A stretch of DNA of 64,000 nucleotides from Pomphorhynchus laevis (taxonomy: Eukaryota > Acanthocephala > Palaeacanthocephala > Echinorhynchida > Pomphorhynchidae): assembly GCA_012934845.2 (NCBI GenBank), contig WNNJ02000108.1:372001-436000 (forward strand), written 5' to 3'. Shown piece after piece: positions 12,301 to 21,729 of the stretch. Each line of letters begins with the position of its first letter. The stretch's first letter is position 1. Below the pieces are notes generated by a model, which worked only from the letters and a program-made list of their open reading frames with translations, searched no databases and was not told the origin of the DNA. The position numbers were made by a program, and so were the translations under genes.

Positions 12301-15300
12301 GGATTAAGGCGAGAGATACTCGTCCTATCCCTACTCAGCTGGAACCTGTATCTAGTGCTCCAGTATTCATTCGAGAGGGCCTGTTTGGCGGAAGCAGAGA
12401 GATTAGGGAGGTTCAGTAATTTTGCTAGGACCTTGAGTTTTGTCGGAGTGGGATTGTATATACGACATTTATAGGTAGTCGATAGAATCGCGGTAGCTTG
12501 CGAAAAGAGGTAGGTATTAAATTTGGTCAAACTCTAATTTCCTATTAAGGGAAAGAGTTGGATAGCCGCTTGAAAGAGGGCCACTCTGACCGGATCAAAG
12601 TGAAACCTTCTTCGAAGCAACATATCTTCCTCAATCCTCCAACGAATTAGGTCATGAGATGTGGACAATTGCTGGCGCGACTGCTCCGTGCAGAAGGGTT
12701 TTAACAACCACCTCGAGTGAAGCAGTAAAATGTCGAGGATAGAATTTGTTGATGTGCAATGAAAGGTAGGTGACGGGGGTTTGTGAATAAGATAACCGTT
12801 CCTAGCTCTGCGAAGTGCTGCATTGATCCAACGACCAGTTCTGTCGTTGAAATCTCCAAGTAACATGTCATAACCGCTGTCAATAATACTATCCAGGAAG
12901 TCACGGTTCTTGTGAATTTCCCCTGGACGGATGTAGACATTGGCTAGACTTATGCGTTTACCGTTCTTACTAAGTGAAACTACTAAACAAGAAAGGGCTG
13001 GACATGAGTAGTTTAATAGGAGGGAGGACCTTAAGGAGCACTTAACTAAGGTTAAGAGTCCTTGAGATGAAGAGGAGTGAGGCGGGGTAATGTACTGAGT
13101 ATAGTGGGAACAAATATGCTTTGAGATAAATCGAGTAATGTCCTGGGGGAGACGGATAGACCGCGTCTCCTGAAGGACTATAACATCTGCATATCTACCA
13201 GATAGAAGTCTAAGGGCGGAAGCACCTCCCGAGTTCCACTGAAGGATATTCAGTGAAAAAGGCTCACGAGTACTCTGCATTGTGATGGATTAGTTGGATG
13301 GGGGATTGCCTACCTAGACAAAGCTAGGTGCAGGAAGGTTGCCCTTGTCACCACTAGCCCCCTCCAAGGAAGGTACTTGCCCCTGGGCAGTATCTTCATT
13401 TCCCCTATTAGTCTTCTGTTGGATTAGCTTCCCAATCTTGAGCAGGGGACGGCATGGGCTGAAGCCCCTCTCTTTTTAGACTCCGGAACTGAAGAAACAG
13501 GAAGCACAGGATTGGTCCCGATAACGGTTAGGATAGAGCGTACTAACTCCTCCATCTGCCGAAGAGCATTCGAAGTCTTTAAGTCGATAATCCGTAGAAT
13601 GTCAGCGTCATCCATACGTGGAGCTGCAGCGACCGCGAAGGACTTGGCCGGATTGGGCGGTTTCAGCAAGAATAATTGTCTATATTCTTTGAATAGAGAG
13701 CATTTCCTGCTCCAAGCAGGATGGCACCCCCCCCGCAATTCGAGCAGGAAAGGGGGCCTCGCAGCGATCGGTAGTTGTAAGAGAAGGACAGCTGGTGGAG
13801 CTACAGACCCCACACGAAGGGGTCCTACTGCAGCTGGAGGCCCAGTGTCCCCATTTGTGACACCGGCTGCAGTGGGGATAGGTCAGATCATCCCTCTCTG
13901 TGATCGTGAATTTAATATTGAAACCCATAAAGGGATTCGACGCAGAATTAGACAAGGATTCAGCAATATTTACGGGAGCATTGCAAAAGCCAACCGGGAT
14001 AGGGTTCCCGTCCCTACCCCGGATTGACCTCAGATTGGTGACCTTGAATTTAGCCATAAAAGAACGGGTATCTTCTTCTTCCATTGAACAGGGAAGATTT
14101 GAAACTTTTAGTGATGCTAGGATAGGCTTGGATGAAATTTCACCATATTCAGCTAAATTGGCGGAGAAGTACTCCATGTAGTTTGCGGCAAGGTCATTCG
14201 AGACAAAAGAGATCTTCACCTGCGCAGGGTGTAACCTAACATAGTTAAATAGAACCCTGTTCTGAAACTGTTTGGTGAAGGATCTCAAAAATTTGTTGTA
14301 GAGATCGTGTTTTTCAATCGGTTTCTTAACTTTAATTATCAGCAAATTCTTTAATTTAGGAATGGGGGAAGCACCTCCCCATCACCTGATACCATAGAAA
14401 AATTACTAACCTTGTTACTTGGATCTGTAGTTAGATTTACCTTTAATTTGTCTTTTTTGTAGGATTATCGTTGATTTTTGAATGATTTTTGCTGCTATCG
14501 TTTGATAGCTCCGAAATTACTTGTACACTACACATGTGATTTTAAAAGTTGCATTTTGATGTTAAGCAAAATAGAGGCAAATCCAGTTGTTTGAAGTGTT
14601 GTGTGTAAATTTGTATATAACCAGTTTTAAACAGCAATTTTTGTGATGCAATTTTGTTCCTAATGATGATAACAGCTGTTATCGAAAATTAAAATTGTGT
14701 TATTTGTTTTCAAAAAAAATGTGTAGTGTACAAGTAATTTCGGAGCTATCAAACGATAGTCAATTTAAAGCAAATTCTAACAGAATTCCAACCGAAAAAG
14801 AGGTTTGTACTGGATGCTCTTCTACTCCAAGTCATAGCGATAAGGTCAGTAATGTTTTGTTATCTTCAGGCGATGGGGAGGTGCTTCCCCCATCCCGAAA
14901 AAGAGGAACTTGATTTTAATTAAAGTAAGAAGACCTATAGAAAGGGATCAACTATACAATAAATTTCTGAGAAATTTCTCGCTTCTATATAAGAACAGGA
15001 TTTTATTTAATTCTGTAAAGATACACCCCTCCGAGGTGAAAATTTCTTTTGTAACATCTGATCTCGCAATGAAATACGCGGAATATTTTTCCGAGAATCT
15101 TACAGAATTCGGTGAACTTACCATAAAGCCTATCCTGGCTTCGATCAAAGTTACCAATCTACCATGTTCAATGGATGAAGATGACAAGCAATCGTTTATG
15201 GCAACCTTCAAAGTTTCCAGTCTGAGAACAATCGTGGGTAGGGACGGAAACCCTATCCCGGTTGGCTTTGTAGTGCGCCTGTGGAGTTAGCTGAAACTCT

Positions 15301-18300
15301 ATCAAAATCATCATCCAACCCGTTTATGGGGTTCAACATTCGGTTCTCAAACACCGAAATAGACGAATTAACCTACCCACACTGCAGCCGATGCCACAAA
15401 TAGGGTCACTGGGCTTCCAGCTGCAGTGGGATCCCTACATGTGGTATCTGCGGATCAGCCTCTTGTCTATCTCTGTCGTCGAATGACCGTTGCTCGGCCC
15501 CCCATTCATGTTTAAACTGCGGGGGGAGCCATCCTGCATGGCGTAGGAGCTGCAGTAAGTTCAAGGCGTACAGAAGCCTTTTTATTCGTCCGATTAAACC
15601 TACAACTTCCTTCTCTTGTGTGGCCGCACCGCGGATAGATGACTCAGAGATATCCCGGTTGATGGATATAAAGATAGCAGAGTCGCATAGAAGGTTGGAA
15701 AACTTTATACTAATGGCCGTGGGTGCTATCAACACGAATCCCACGATTCCAGTGGCATATGTTCTTCCAGAGTCAAAAAAGAGAGGGGCTTCGGCCCATG
15801 CCATCCACCCGATCAAGACAGGGAAGCTTATTCGACGTATGACTAAGGGAAATGATGATATTGCCCAGGGGCAAGTACCTTCCTTAAAGGGGGCTAGTGG
15901 TGGGAAGGGCAACCTTCCTGCACCTAGCTTTGTCTAGGTAGGCAATCCCCCATCCAACTAATCCATCACAATGCAGAGTACTCGTGAGCCTTTTTCACTG
16001 AATATCCTTCAGTGGAACTCGGGAGGTGCTTCCGCCCTTAGACTTCTATCTGGTAGAGATGCAGATGTTATAGTCCTTCAGGAGACGCGGTCTATCCGTC
16101 TCCCCCAGGACATTACTCGATTTATCCCAAAGCATATTTGTTCCCACTATACTCAGTACATTACCCCGCCTCACTCCTCTTCATCTCAAGGACTCTTAAC
16201 CTTAGTTAAGTGCTCCTTAAGGTCCTCCCTCCTATTAAACTACTCATGTCCAGCCCTTTCTTGTTTAGTAGTTTCACTCAGTAAGAACGGTAAACGCATA
16301 AGTCTAGCCAATGTCTACATCCGTCCAGGGGAAATTCACAAGAACCGTGACTTCCTGGATAGTATTATTGATAGCGGTTATGACATGTTACTTGGAGATT
16401 TCAACGACAGAACTGGTCGTTGGATCAATGCAGCACTTCGCAGAGCTAGGAACGGTTATCTTATTCACAAACCCCCGTCACCTACCTTTCATTGCACATC
16501 AACAAATTCTATCCTCGACATTTTACTGCTTCACTCGAGGTGGTTGTTAAAACCCTTCTGCACGGAGCAGTCGCGCCAGCAATTGTCCACATCTCATAAC
16601 CTAATTCGTTGGAGGATTGAGGAAGATATGTTGCTTCGAAGAAGGTTTCACTTTGATCCGGTCAGAGTGGCCCTCTTTCAAGCGGCTATCCAACTCTTTC
16701 CCTTAATAGGAAATTAGAGTTTGACCAAATTTAATACCTACCTCTTTTCGCAAGCTACCGCGATTCTATCGACGTCCTATAAAGGTCGTATATACAATCC
16801 CACTCCGACAAAACTCAAGGTCCTAGCAAAATTACTGAACCTCCCTAATCTCTCTGCTTCCGCCAAACAGGCCCTCTCGAATGAATACTGGAGCACTAGA
16901 TACAGGTTCCAGCTGAGTAGGGATAGGACGAGTATCTCTCGCCTTAATCCTTCTCAGTCTTCCTTTTGGAAGATTTTCAAGAAGGAGAAGTTTGTTTGCT
17001 GGAAGGATAGAGCATTGCGTTGGATAGGGAATGTAGGCCTTGATAAAGTTTTAGATAAGTCACTGGCCCTACACAACTATGGAGCCACTCTATCACCTCA
17101 ACCAATCCCGCCTTGGTGTAACTTCAGGAGTAGGGATCTATCTGTTACGGATATCCTTAACTCCTGGGGTCCACTCCCGGGCATCTTCAAATCCGTCGTT
17201 CCACTTTCTTCTCGGGTCTGTCAGCTTTTGACAGCTGATCAGAGAAGAGAGGTGGCCGTCACAATGCTTTTAGCCTCCCCATCCGATGTAGCAGGCATCA
17301 ATATTAGTAAGCGTGTTTTTCTTCCTATGAAAAAATCCTGCTCATGCCCTAAAGATCTGCGACCCATTTCGATTCAAAATGCCCTCGTGTCGATTTACGA
17401 AAAAGCGCTTGCGCGTAAAATCCGCGACCATTTAAGTAGGCGTAATTTGATCCCTCCAGGTTTTCATGGGTTCGTCAAAGGTCGCTCGGTCCATTCAGCA
17501 GTTGGTGAGGTGGAGCAGTTTTGTCGGGATAATAGCCATCGTCTAGTTGTGGCTGTTTTCCTTGACTTTTCTGCTGCATTTGACCGCATCTCCATTTCCT
17601 TTGTGATCTCTTCTCTCAGGTCCCTCGGGTTGCCTGCGAGAATTGTGAACAGAGTGGAGATCCTGCTGTATACCAAGCGATTTTACTATGAAGATGACCC
17701 TGATGCGCGTCAGTACTACCCTATTACGGGTGTACCTCAAGGATCTCCACTTTCTCCTATCTTATATCTTGCTGCCTCTATTAACTTATTCAAAATATTT
17801 AAACGCGAACAACGTCTGGTGGTGTACGCTGATGACACCACATTCCTATTTACTGGACACAGGTGTAAAGACGTAGTCTCTGACATCAGCCATTTCTTTT
17901 TAAGATTAAAAGACCATTTACCCATATCTAATCTTATTTTAAACTCAGCTAAATCGCAGGTGGTCGTCTTTCATGGCACACCTGCTACAAAACAAAAACT
18001 TAAGAGATTAGCACTCTCTGCGCTCTCCTCCATATTTGCCTCTGAACCACTCCCCACCTTCTCAAATCGAGTAAAATACCTGGGTTTCACCGTTACGGTG
18101 AACTGGTCGGCGAAAGCTGACCTGGATAGACTCAAACGTATCCTGAAGAAAGCTAGGTGGGCCCTGAAACGGGCTCAGCATCTGTCATTGAAAGGGAAAG
18201 CCCAGGTGCGCCTTTGGGGCACTTGAGCTATCTCGGGATTAGTCTTCTTCTCAAGAGGACGTCCCCCAGAGCAAAGGCTAAGGTTTCTTAAGCTCCTCGT

Positions 18301-20127
18301 CTCTCGTTTACCAAGCATAGTCCGCGCCGATTGGATTCTTCGGGGGGTGAAAGACCCCGGGTGGTTCAGTCGGAAGGCGGCGTGTTGGATCGGTTGGGGG
18401 CTCAGATCCCTCTGGACCTAAGGCCATGAAATAGAAAGGGAAGATGAAAAGCGAAAGAAAAATTTTGTCATTTTTTATCTGAGTTGGTTATGACCTACCT
18501 TTTTTATTCTTGCATGCGGTATTATGGTGTATTTAATAAAGTCTTTATTATTATAATTGCCTGGCATAACTATGGAGACGCTTTCCCCTAACCAATCCCG
18601 CCTAAGGGTGACTTCAGGAACTGGGATTTATCTGTTACGGATATCCTTAATTCCAAGGCCCACATAAGGTGACCTGCAGAACCGTCGCTCCACTCTCTTC
18701 TCGGATTTGTCGTAATTACTAATTATATTTAATTAATTTAAATAGTAATTAAATTGGTAATTAAATTATTATTTAATTAGTAATTAAAATAATTGAATGG
18801 TAATTGAATTTGTAAACGTAATAATAAAATAAAATAAAGAATTTCTTACAAAATTACACCCGTTAGAAGACAAAACAAATCAAACATATAATAAGGTTAG
18901 AATAAATCTCATTTATCAGTCTCTAGATATGCCTGAGTCTTCTATACATATCACGGCCTTAGGCTCAGTGGGATCTGAGCCACCGGCCGCACCAACGCAC
19001 AGCCTTACGACTGAACCATTCAAGGTCTCTTACACCCTGAGAGTCCAGTCGAGGCGGACTATGGTCGGTAATCTCGAGATGAGGTACTTGAGAAACCATA
19101 GTTTTTGCTCTAGGGTACATCTTCTCGAAATAAGACTAATCCTGAGATATACCAAGTACCCCATTGGCGTACTTAAGTTTTCCTATTCAATGAGAGAGGC
19201 CAGGCCCGTTTCACGGCCCATTTGTAATCTTAGCATTTTAATGTTAGGCAAAATAGAGTCACATCCAGTTGTTTGAAGTGTTGCATGCAAATTTGTAAAT
19301 AACCAGATTTAAACACAATTTTTGTGATGCAATTTTGCTCCTCATGTTGATAATAGCTATTATCGAAAATGATAATTTTAATAAAATAATCTTTTTCATT
19401 ATTTTCTGATTTTAAATAATAAATAGTATTTACCCTTTTGTCTTATCTGCCACAACTCTGTTTATACAGAAAAGTCGGCAATGATCGTGAAATATGTATT
19501 TGCTGGTTCATTAGTGTTCTAATTTATATAATAGTAATTGCTGACGTCATATCAAATGAAACCTTAATTCGTAATGAAACTTTGAGACAATAAAATATGT
19601 AAATCAATTACTTCTGATTATTTATTAACCGTTTAAAATTTTATCTATATCCAACAGATAGTCGGTGGGACTATTAAGTTCAGGTACATTTATAAGTAAG
19701 ATCTAAATGCACATTGCTCTATTAAATACGGAATCAATAGATTTAAAAATACTTAAGTATCATGATTTATTGAATTCATATTTAAAATATTGAAATATTA
19801 CCAAATCTATATCGTAGATATCATATACAGTAGAACCACTCATTAATATAATATTATGCGTAAATTTAAGCAAAAATATAAGAATACAATTGATGAAGTG
19901 ATTAATCTAGTTTTATGCCAAACAAATGAATTTAAATTGAACAAATTTACATAAAAATTGTTTTAAAGTTATAAATATTAAAATATCTACTTAAATAATT
20001 TTACTTACTGAAGGAATGATCTGACTTCCTCTTCAGTCATTTGATGATATTGATTTTGTGGTAATTCCACTGTAGACAGTAGCTCTTCAACTTTTGCCAC
20101 ATTGATGGGAGATATATGCTGTGACAT
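3308..20127 (-). CDS. Unrecognised 663-residue Ser/Asn/Lys-rich protein, three exons
   Basis: Exons: 20127-20009 (MSQHISPINV...), 8007-7912 and 5084-3308 (TAA). The donors are GTAAGT (20008) and GTAAGT (7911), the acceptors AAAG and TTTAG, and the joins are in frame (119+96+1777 nt). The first 70 residues are acidic and probably helical; the junction after VRSFL encodes a His codon. Residues 72-200 are Asn/Tyr/Glu-rich, about 360-475 are very basic (Lys/Arg/Asn), and the last 120 are Tyr/Asn-rich, ending KYSLWR. There is no signal peptide, membrane span or zinc-finger pattern; most of it looks disordered. I recognise no family. The second acceptor is the weakest part: an upstream in-frame ATG at 8050 could be an alternative start. 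The last exon alone is convincing as one long open frame in AT-rich DNA. Confidence 0.72.
5085..6030. other. First part of intron 2 of the unrecognised gene
   Basis: AT-rich; a few short ACATGCAA-like repeats near 5458-5535. No exon or element identified. Confidence 0.4.
6036..6420. repeat. Repeat A, first copy of direct duplication
   Basis: About 385 bp, nearly identical to 7251-7636. Both copies include the stretches CGCCGCTTAGAAAGTAAAAC and CAAATACATATTTCACGATC. The duplication brackets a truncated LINE 3' end. The second half of the repeat recurs inverted at about 19440-19600. Confidence 0.85.
6480..7065 (+). mobile_element. LINE 3' end fragment (R1/Jockey-like subfamily) with adjoining 150-bp segment
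   Basis: The 6640-7065 part matches the C-terminal coding end and 3' UTR of the LINEs at 10.7-18.5 kb but belongs to another subfamily. On the plus strand the blocks around 6650-6900 parallel 18160-18420. At the position of the TGA stop shared by the two larger copies, this fragment has TGG. It is joined at 6480-6635 to an inverted copy of the segment seen at 14543-14690. A matching inverted copy lies at 18830-19380. Confidence 0.75.
7251..7636. repeat. Repeat A, second copy of direct duplication
   Basis: Copy of 6036-6420. A 24-bp sequence around ATTTTATTGTCTCAAAGTTT (7225-7250) recurs near 7477-7503, and the inverted copy at 19.4-19.6 kb lacks exactly the DNA between them, as expected from a collapse (or a gain) between these short direct repeats. 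Confidence 0.8.
8394..8720. repeat. Tandem duplication, period about 160 bp
   Basis: Two adjacent units begin ACAAAAAGTAATTATGTTAA at 8397 and 8554 and share most of their length. They lie in intron 1 of the unrecognised gene. No coding capacity. Confidence 0.8.
8721..10070. other. AT-rich intron DNA containing one long palindrome
   Basis: No coding potential seen. The only structured feature is the 30-bp perfect palindrome at 9213-9242, listed separately. Confidence 0.4.
9213..9242. promoter_or_regulatory. 30-bp perfect palindrome with paired GTAAACA sites
   Basis: ATGTAAACAATCACA is followed directly by its reverse complement. Each half contains GTAAACA, the consensus bound by forkhead (FOX) factors, facing outward. 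It could be a paired binding site in intron 1 or just a fold-back sequence. Confidence 0.45.
10070..10705. repeat. 125-bp direct repeats flanking a 150-bp segment and a LINE shard
   Basis: 10078-10198 and 10585-10697 are direct copies (around TTTACTTTTCAGTTGGTTTG). Between them are the 150-bp segment also found at 14543-14690 (here 10182-10330) and a LINE reverse-transcriptase shard at 10335-10475. The same LINE shard, in the same orientation, recurs at 18557-18720. Confidence 0.75.
11181..12530 (-). pseudogene. LINE ORF2 reverse transcriptase, left copy, 3'-broken
   Basis: 449 codons. RT motifs: VAVFLDFSAAFDRIS, GVPQGSPL and VVYADDTT, with the catalytic YADD intact. It lies in the same frame as the endonuclease, separated by the shared TAG. 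It is closed early by a stop near 11181, where the right copy reads on for about 50 more codons. Divergence from the right copy is a handful of substitutions. Confidence 0.88.
12534..13280 (-). CDS. LINE ORF2 endonuclease domain, left copy
   Basis: 248 codons from ATG at 13280. APE-type endonuclease: LNILQWNSGG, VIVLQETR, SLANVYIRPG and LGDFNDRTGRW are visible. It nicks the target for target-primed reverse transcription. It ends at an in-frame TAG (FPLIGN-stop), after which the same frame continues as RT. Confidence 0.88.
   Translation of the reverse strand: MQSTREPFSLNILQWNSGGASALRLLSGRYADVIVLQETRSIRLPQDITRFISKHICSHYTQYITPPHSSSSQGLLTLVKCSLRSSLLLNYSCPALSCLVVSLSKNGKRISLANVYIRPGEIHKNRDFLDSIIDSGYDMLLGDFNDRTGRWINAALRRARNGYLIHKPPSPTFHCTSTNSILDILLLHSRWLLKPFCTEQSRQQLSTSHDLIRWRIEEDMLLRRRFHFDPVRVALFQAAIQLFPLIGN
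13424..14345 (-). pseudogene. LINE ORF1 (gag-like, CCHC zinc knuckles), left copy
   Basis: Open from 14345 to 13680 (PIEKHDLYNKFLRSF...), continuing in a second frame to 13424 after a frame change. Zinc-knuckle motifs CSRCHKWGHWASSC and CGVCSSTSC follow an RRM-like region with SNLPCSMEEED. This is the usual gag-like ORF1 of Jockey/R1 LINEs, an RNA-binding protein of the ribonucleoprotein particle. It is only about two-thirds identical to ORF1 of the right copy. Confidence 0.8.
14541..14695. repeat. 155-bp spacer between the head-to-head LINEs; member of a four-copy segment
   Basis: Contains CATTTTGATGTTAAGCAAAA and AACAGCTGTTATCGAAAATT. Related copies at 10182-10330, 19225-19380 and, inverted, 6480-6635. 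In all four places one end abuts a LINE 5' end or truncation point, so it is a preferred target or was carried with the LINEs. Non-coding. Confidence 0.8.
14719..15937 (+). pseudogene. LINE ORF1 (gag-like), right copy, broken
   Basis: Starts MCSVQVISEL at 14719 and runs to 14913, then continues in another frame at 14910-15290 (KVRRPIERDQLYNKFLR...), and again at 15620-15937 after further frame breaks. The zinc knuckle at 15382-15420 has a stop in place of the Trp codon of the left copy (CSRCHK-stop-GHW). Same role as ORF1 of the left copy but a distinct sequence lineage. Confidence 0.78.
15971..16717 (+). CDS. LINE ORF2 endonuclease domain, right copy
   Basis: 248 codons, differing from the left copy at only three or so residues (for example GRDADV versus GRYADV). 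APE endonuclease motifs as in the left copy. Ends at the same in-frame TAG. Confidence 0.88.
   Translation: MQSTREPFSLNILQWNSGGASALRLLSGRDADVIVLQETRSIRLPQDITRFIPKHICSHYTQYITPPHSSSSQGLLTLVKCSLRSSLLLNYSCPALSCLVVSLSKNGKRISLANVYIRPGEIHKNRDFLDSIIDSGYDMLLGDFNDRTGRWINAALRRARNGYLIHKPPSPTFHCTSTNSILDILLLHSRWLLKPFCTEQSRQQLSTSHNLIRWRIEEDMLLRRRFHFDPVRVALFQAAIQLFPLIGN
16721..18226 (+). pseudogene. LINE ORF2 reverse transcriptase, right copy
   Basis: 501 codons; VAVFLDFSAAFDRIS, GVPQGSPLSPILY and VVYADDTT present. It continues the endonuclease frame after the TAG at 16715-16717. It ends RLWGT at a TGA, after which the same frame continues (AISGLVFFSRG...) to TAA at 18421. The related fragment at 6640-7065 has TGG at this TGA, so the stop is derived. 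Confidence 0.88.
18557..18815 (+). mobile_element. LINE RT shard, direct copy of 10335-10580
   Basis: Begins TTGCCTGGCATAACTATGGA and parallels the ORF2 region at 17080-17200, followed by an AATTAATTTAAA-rich stretch. Same orientation as 10335-10580, so these shards bracket the inverted LINE pair as direct repeats. Confidence 0.75.
18830..19790 (-). mobile_element. Inverted copy of the 6.3-7.25 kb segment (LINE 3' end, 150-bp segment, repeat A part)
   Basis: 18830-19225 is a minus-strand LINE 3' end matching 6640-7065; 19225-19380 is the 150-bp segment; 19440-19600 is the second half of repeat A; 19600-19790 matches 7070-7245 inverted. Together with the left side it forms an outer inverted duplication around the LINE pair. 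Confidence 0.8.
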
Positions 20128-21110
20128 TTGATAAGGATGCTAATGTATGGCAATAATAGTTTCTCTATGTAAATAAGGATAATTCAAATATCAAAAGAAA
20201 GAGAACACTCAGAACACAATGAAGGTTAATGAAGTATAACTCTTAAGATTCTATATTTCAACAACAGTAGCATCGACGCTAATATTGTCAATGTTCATGA
20301 TCTTTACAGACTTTCAAATATTTTTGCGAGACAACTGATGGCAGCAAGCATTTCACTTTTCTATTTTCAAATCGAGCAAACGAGTGTGTAAAACAAAAAC
20401 GCAACTCAAATGCTGCTAAATGATGCTTTAGAGTAATCGAGGGAGATTGAGAGTGTAAACTTGGTGAATTCAAATTTAGAAGAGCAAACAAAGAATACAA
20501 CACATAGACTTCACGCTCAATTCAAAACAGGTTACAAAATGCTAATGCTTTAAGTGTTGGACAGATAAATAAAACAAATTGAATTTCTGCGAGAATACAT
20601 GTATGTGTGGTCTGAATCACGCAACACGAATAGAAAAGTTAAAAGCCTAGTGAGTTGTTCAATTTAATAATTCGAAATATATTGTTCACGCAATAAATAA
20701 ACAAGTCAATTCAGGTCATGACTGCAGTCAGAATCGTTAAACGTCACCAAACGAAATTTTGAAAAACAACTGCCGGCAAAAAATACGGGAAATATATTTC
20801 CAACGCATTTCTTAGATAACAAACACCAGCACGAAGGATTCAAGCTTTCATCTATGACATCGCACTCTATCTCAGATTTATTAGGTGCGTTTAGATATGA
20901 ACTAAAAAAGATATCAAAATTATAAATTTCGAAATTTAATCTATTAATTTGTAATAAAATTAACATTTACGCCATAATTTACTCATTATGATTACTCATC
21001 ATAATTTACTTATATTTTTACATACAACTTGTTAAATAAATAGTAATTAATAATGAAACATAATTACTTATATTAATATTTTCTCAGAAATAACCAATTA
21101 ATAGTCATTA
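20128..21110. other. Region upstream of the unrecognised gene
   Basis: 5' flank of the gene starting at 20127. No CpG-rich or TATA-like element stands out; short open frames here look fortuitous. Confidence 0.35.
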
Positions 21111-21119
21111 ATACCCAAA

Positions 21120-21720
21120 TTGGGTATACCAAATAAGGGTATTCAAGGTCTCTTAAATTTGGGTATAGAACAATATTTACATTATTTTGATAAAATGATA
21201 TTGCTTGAAATATTTGCAACGTCTAATTCTACTCTCAATTCAATGTATACAGTTGAAAATCTTGCATTAATTCAACATAGAGGGTTCCCTGTTGGTGGCA
21301 TTCTTATAGGGCTGAGTATAAAGCATTTTGTCAATTTTCCTACCACACTAACTACAAAATATCTTCAGTATTTGTCAATGATACATGTACTAACCTAAAA
21401 AACAATATAGCAGCAAATATTTCGTTATACCATTTAAAGAAAGCTACTCTAGCCGGACAATTTAAAAAAAGCGACATATGAGTCGACTAATGTCACTTAT
21501 AAAATCCCATGTCGGAATTGTCCATTAAAAAATATAGGGAAAACACAACAAGGCTCGACAACGAGAATCAAGCAACATAAATATTACTTAAAAAAGTGCG
21601 ATACTTCATCAGCATTATTTAATTATTGGCTGAATCATAAACACGAACCTGATTTTTCCAGTTCTAGGGTTATAAAATTTAAAATTAAATTTAAAAAATT
21701 TAATATATTAAATTTAAAAA
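21120..21720 (+). mobile_element. Penelope-like element fragment (RT part and GIY-YIG part), broken
   Basis: The 21120-21400 part carries an RT-like block (RGFPVGGILIG, comparable to GVAMGSPLGP of the next element). The 21495-21690 part reads YKIPCRNCP, GKTQQGSTTRIKQH and SSALFNYWLNHKH, a GIY-YIG endonuclease region. It is a different subfamily from the element at 22.5 kb, clearly old and broken in several places. Confidence 0.65.
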
Positions 21721-21729
21721 TTAACATAT

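Larger units (their letters stand above)
10697..14540 (-). mobile_element. R1/Jockey-like LINE, left copy of a head-to-head pair
   Basis: Nearly full-length LINE: gag-like ORF1, an endonuclease, a reverse transcriptase, and a 3' end of AATAAAGTC followed by TTATTATT. Its 5' end is at about 14540, facing the right copy across a 155-bp spacer. The endonuclease and RT regions are about 99% identical to the right copy, whereas ORF1 is clearly diverged. ORF2 carries an in-frame TAG between endonuclease and RT and a TGA near the C terminus, both also present in the right copy. It lies in intron 1 of the unrecognised gene, on the gene's sense strand. Confidence 0.9.
14695..18555 (+). mobile_element. 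R1/Jockey-like LINE, right copy of a head-to-head pair
   Basis: Mirror copy of 10697-14540. 5' end near 14697-14719 (shared block GTGTAGTGTACAAGTAATTT); 3' end TTTAATAAAGTCTTTATTAT near 18553. Parts: ORF1 14719-15937 (broken), endonuclease 15971-16717, RT 16721-18226, C-terminal remainder to 18421 past a TGA. Near-identity with the left copy starts at about 15870 (left 13375) and runs to the 3' end; upstream of that the two diverge sharply. Confidence 0.9.

Noticed and set aside
13512-14181. Plus-strand frames over the left LINE ORF1
   Set aside because: Shadows of the minus-strand gag-like ORF; the zinc-knuckle motifs read only on the minus strand.
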